Positions 4,441-6,672 of a stretch of DNA of 6,672 nucleotides are shown here, piece by piece (the stretch's first letter is position 1; the number at the start of each line of letters is the position of its first letter). Under the pieces are notes generated by a model. It searched no databases. It had not been told where the DNA came from and worked only from the letters and a program-made list of their open reading frames with translations. The DNA is from CAZEDU01 sp964511185 (GTDB lineage: Bacteria; Myxococcota; Myxococcia; Myxococcales; Myxococcaceae), in contig CAZEDU010000181.1 in the NCBI GenBank assembly GCA_964511185.1, positions 1 to 6,672 of the forward strand, written 5' to 3'. A program made the translations under genes and the position numbers.

Positions 4441-6155
4441 GCGGGAGACGGGAAAAGCGGGGACAGTCCCCGTGGGGGACAGTCCCCAGTGTCTTGCAGC
4501 GGGAGCCGGTCGTCGCGCTCGCCGCGCTCGTCGTCTTCGCGCTCTTGGGATTGTTCGTCGTCTTCCCGCTCGCACAGGTGCTCGTCACCTGCGTGGTCGA
4601 CGAGCACGGCCGGCTCACCTTCGAGCACTTCGCGCGCGTGGTGACCCGCTGGCACTTCGTGCGGCCCATCCTCAACACCATCGGCCTGGGCGTCGCCGTC
4701 GCCGCCGCGGGCACCGCCTTGGGCTTCGTGCTCGCGCTCGCGGTGGTGCGCGCGCGCGTGCCGATGAGCGGCTTCATCCGGCGCGTGGCCACGCTGCCCA
4801 TCATCGCCCCGCCCTTCGTGGTCGCGCTGGCCGCCATCCTCCTCTTCGGCCGCAACGGGTTGATCACGCGCGACGTGTTCCTCGAGCGGCTCGGCATCGA
4901 CCTCTACGCGCACGGCTTCGACATCTACGGCTTCGGCGGGCTCCTGTTGGTCCAGACGCTCTCGTACTTCCCCACGGCGTTTCTGCTGCTCAGCGGCGTG
5001 CTCGCCGCCATCGACCCGTCAATGGAAGAGGCGGCGATGAGCCTGGGCGCGGGCCGCGTGAAGACCTTCTTCCAGGTGACCTTCCCGCTCGCGCTGCCCG
5101 GCGTGCTCTCGTCCTTCCTGCTCATCTTCATCGAGTCGCTCGCCGACTTCGGCAACCCGCTCATCCTGGGCGGGCGCTTCAACGTGCTCTCGGTGCAGGC
5201 GTATCTGCAGATCACCGGCAACGATGATCAGGCCGGCGGCTCGGCGCTCGCGCTGGTGCTGCTCGTCCCCTCGCTGCTCGTCTATGCCCTGCAGGTCTTC
5301 CTGCTCGAGCGCCGCTCGTTCGTCACCGTGACCGGCAAGCCCGCGCGTCCCGGCGGCGCCGGCATCGGGCCTTGGGGCCGGAGGTCGCTCTTGGCGGCGA
5401 GCTTGGCCGCGTCGCTCACCATCGCGGTGTTCTACGGGCTCGTCGTCTACGGCTCCCTGGTGCGGCTGTGGGGCGTCGACGCGTCGCTCACGCTCGCCAA
5501 CTACGCGCGGGCGCTCGAGCTGTCGGGCCAGGTCTTCCGCGACACGGTGCTGCTCTCGCTCGTCTCGATGCCGGTCTCCACCCTGTTCGCGCTGGTCACC
5601 GCCTACCTCATCGAGCGCAAGCGCTTCCCAGGGCGCCGCCTGATGGAGGTCCTCTCGCTGCTCACCTTCGCCGTGCCCGGCACGGTGGTCGGCATCGGCT
5701 ACGCGCTCGCGTTCAACGGCCCGCCGTTCGCGCTGACCGGCACGTGGGTGATTCTGGTCGCGCTGCTCTCGTTTCGGAACGCGCCGGTGGGGCTCAAGGC
5801 GGCGTCCGCGGGGCTCAAGCAGATCGACAAGAGCCTCGAGGAGGCCGCTTCGAACCTGGGCGCCTCGCCGGTGCGCGTGTTCTTCGGCGTGACGATGCCG
5901 CTGCTCGCCCCCGCGCTGTTCTCCTCGCTCGCCTACAGCTTCGTGCGCGCGATGACGGCGGTGAGCGCGGTCATCTTCGTGGTGTCGGCGCGCTGGAACC
6001 TGCTCACGGTTTGCATCCTGGGCCTGGTGGAGTCGAGCGAGCTGTCGCAGGCGGCGGCGCTGTCGGTGCTCCTGGTCGCGGTGGTCTTGTTGGTGTTCGA
6101 GAGCGTGCGCCAGGGGCTCAAGTGGGCCTACCCCGGCCGCTTCGCGGAAGTGTGA
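4437..6155 (+). CDS. Fused two-domain ABC importer permease (FbpB/AfuB type)
   Basis: A 572-aa inner-membrane permease in which both transmembrane domains of the importer are joined. About twelve membrane segments are visible, roughly at 25-50, 78-104, 118-137, 166-190, 222-243, 268-291, 318-342, 366-391, 405-427, 435-452, 494-517 and 536-556. Each half carries an EAA loop that contacts the ATPase: EEAAMSLGAGRVKTFF...PLALP at 197-221 and EEAASNLGASPVRVFF...PLLAP at 468-491. The 271-residue offset shows internal duplication. The linker (about 292-317) is Pro/Gly/Arg-rich. The ATG at 4437 overlaps the binding-protein stop. Residues 8-17 (RGQSPWGTVP) are encoded by a tandem GGGGACAGTCCCC palindrome. 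They precede the first membrane segment and have no counterpart I know of in permeases, so a repeat appears to have been absorbed into the coding sequence without breaking the frame. Confidence 0.93.
   Translation: MSGRREKRGQSPWGTVPSVLQREPVVALAALVVFALLGLFVVFPLAQVLVTCVVDEHGRLTFEHFARVVTRWHFVRPILNTIGLGVAVAAAGTALGFVLALAVVRARVPMSGFIRRVATLPIIAPPFVVALAAILLFGRNGLITRDVFLERLGIDLYAHGFDIYGFGGLLLVQTLSYFPTAFLLLSGVLAAIDPSMEEAAMSLGAGRVKTFFQVTFPLALPGVLSSFLLIFIESLADFGNPLILGGRFNVLSVQAYLQITGNDDQAGGSALALVLLVPSLLVYALQVFLLERRSFVTVTGKPARPGGAGIGPWGRRSLLAASLAASLTIAVFYGLVVYGSLVRLWGVDASLTLANYARALELSGQVFRDTVLLSLVSMPVSTLFALVTAYLIERKRFPGRRLMEVLSLLTFAVPGTVVGIGYALAFNGPPFALTGTWVILVALLSFRNAPVGLKAASAGLKQIDKSLEEAASNLGASPVRVFFGVTMPLLAPALFSSLAYSFVRAMTAVSAVIFVVSARWNLLTVCILGLVESSELSQAAALSVLLVAVVLLVFESVRQGLKWAYPGRFAEV
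4459..4487 (+). repeat. Tandem REP-like palindrome GGGGACAGTCCCC, two copies
   Basis: Two exact 13-nt copies of GGGGACAGTCCCC lie at 4459-4471 and 4475-4487, separated by GTG (period 16). Each copy is an inverted repeat with a central A. The two copies are also complementary to each other, so the unit can fold as one 29-nt hairpin: twelve base pairs, one central A-A mismatch and a 3-nt loop. I saw no other copy in the window. From memory, short GGGGAC...GTCCCC palindromes are scattered in myxobacterial and other genomes and resemble REP elements mobilised by REP-associated tyrosine transposases (RAYTs). That link is unverified here. It sits entirely within the permease reading frame. Confidence 0.75.
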
Positions 6156-6158
6156 GGA
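6152..6158 (+). promoter_or_regulatory. Ribosome binding site that selects a TTG start for the ATPase
   Basis: GTGAGGA overlaps the permease stop codon and lies 6 nt before the TTG at 6165. The next in-frame candidate, GTG at 6180, lacks such a site and would remove residues at the start of the first strand. Confidence 0.6.
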
Positions 6159-6164
6159 CAAAGC

Positions 6165-6672
6165 TTGAGCGGCGTTCGCGTGGAGCAGCTGATCAAGGAG
6201 TTCGCGGATCCGACCGGCGCCACCGTGCGCGCGGTCAAGGGCATCTCGTTCGACGTGAAGCCCGGCGAGCTGGTGACGTTCCTGGGGCCGTCGGGCTGCG
6301 GCAAGACCACGACGCTGCGGATGATCGCCGGCTTCGAGGAGCCCACCGCCGGGCGCGTGCTGTTCGGCGAGCGCGAGGTGACGCGCGTGCCACCGCACCA
6401 GCGCAACGCGCCGATGGTGTTTCAGTCGTACGCCCTGTTTCCCCATCTATCGGTGCGGCAGAACGCCGGCTTCGGCTTGAAGCAGCGCGGGGTGCCGGAG
6501 GGCGCGCAGCGGGCCCGGGTCGAGGCGATGGCCAAGGCGATGGGGCTCGAGGCGTTGATCGACCGTCAGCCGCACCAGCTCTCCGGCGGTCAGCAGCAGC
6601 GGGTCGCGCTGTTGCGCGCGCTCGTCACCGAGCCGCAGGTGCTGCTCTTCGACGAGCCGCTCTCGAACCTGG
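6165..6672 (+). CDS. ABC importer ATPase (FbpC/PotA-like), C-terminus beyond the right edge
   Basis: The first 169 residues of an importer ATPase, cut by the window edge. In order it shows strand 1 (VRVEQLIKEF, 4-13), Walker A GPSGCGKTT (41-49), the Q-loop VFQSYALFPHLSV (85-97), the signature LSGGQQQRVALLRAL (139-153) and Walker B VLLFDEPLSNL (159-169) with catalytic Glu164. The D-loop end, the H-loop and any C-terminal TOBE-type regulatory domain lie outside. The N-terminal motifs match the large class that powers iron, polyamine, sugar and organophosphate importers (FbpC, PotA, MalK, PhnT). Leu149-Leu150 replaces the more usual Ala-Arg following RVAL, a minor departure. It starts 9 nt after the permease stop, so binding protein, fused permease and ATPase form a complete importer operon. 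As the permease is fused, two copies of this subunit would pair with one permease chain. Confidence 0.93.
   Translation, partial: MSGVRVEQLIKEFADPTGATVRAVKGISFDVKPGELVTFLGPSGCGKTTTLRMIAGFEEPTAGRVLFGEREVTRVPPHQRNAPMVFQSYALFPHLSVRQNAGFGLKQRGVPEGAQRARVEAMAKAMGLEALIDRQPHQLSGGQQQRVALLRALVTEPQVLLFDEPLSNL

Noticed and set aside
4494..4496. TTG as an alternative permease start just after the palindrome, which would make the repeat intergenic
   Set aside because: The nearest G-rich run is about 14 nt upstream and inside the hairpin, while the ATG at 4437 has a well-spaced ribosome site and the stop-start overlap typical of this operon. Kept only as a lesser possibility.
688..4575. A single minus-strand frame open for about 1295 codons, covering the second SPFH gene and running across the phosphatase and binding-protein region
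   Set aside because: Only the last 321 codons code for the second SPFH protein. The rest is Arg/Ala/Gly/His-rich translation with no domain, opposite clearly coding genes, as expected from strong GC codon bias.
5019..6446. A 475-codon minus-strand open frame opposite the permease and ATPase genes
   Set aside because: Its translation is rich in Arg, His, Glu and Gln with no recognisable domain, and the plus strand has clear membrane segments and ATPase motifs.
1..6672. CRISPR arrays, tRNA or rRNA genes, insertion sequences and attachment sites
   Set aside because: No regularly spaced direct repeats other than the two-copy palindrome, no cloverleaf or rRNA sequence recognised, and no transposase or integrase reading frame.

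Overview
The window is GC-rich, gene-dense bacterial DNA. Almost all of it is coding, and no stretch over 300 bases lacks a gene. The GC bias is strong enough that long open frames appear opposite the real genes. The base composition, GTG and TTG starts, a TRL-like lipoprotein and a tandem GGGGACAGTCCCC palindrome suggest a myxobacterium (Myxococcota) or a similar high-GC deltaproteobacterial-type lineage. That assignment is inference, since no phylogenetic marker is present.

Left half, minus strand, read from about 2663 down to 1: a tightly packed operon. It encodes two different SPFH (band 7 / prohibitin-stomatin-flotillin) membrane proteins of 337 and 321 aa, joined by an ATGA stop-start overlap. 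After a 61-nt gap comes a TRL-like lipoprotein of 141 aa. Its stop overlaps the start of a second small lipoprotein that runs off the left edge. Together they look like a membrane-organising SPFH hetero-pair with two lipid-anchored envelope partners.

Centre: a 52-nt divergent gap (2664-2715) holds the two ribosome binding sites back to back.

Right half, plus strand, 2716 to the right edge: an ApaH-like PPP-family phosphatase (244 aa), then a complete COG1840-type binding-protein-dependent ABC importer. The importer has a periplasmic binding protein (325 aa), a fused two-domain permease of the FbpB/AfuB kind (572 aa) and an ATPase cut off by the right edge just after Walker B. Spacings are 12 nt, an ATGA overlap and 9 nt, so the importer genes are one operon and the phosphatase probably belongs to it. 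The binding protein has His-Asp where I place the ferric-binding Tyr pair of FbpA, so an organic or phosphorylated ligand seems more likely than iron.

The most unusual feature is two tandem copies of GGGGACAGTCCCC just inside the permease gene, read through in frame as part of its cytoplasmic N-terminus. They can fold into one 29-nt hairpin close to the start codon.
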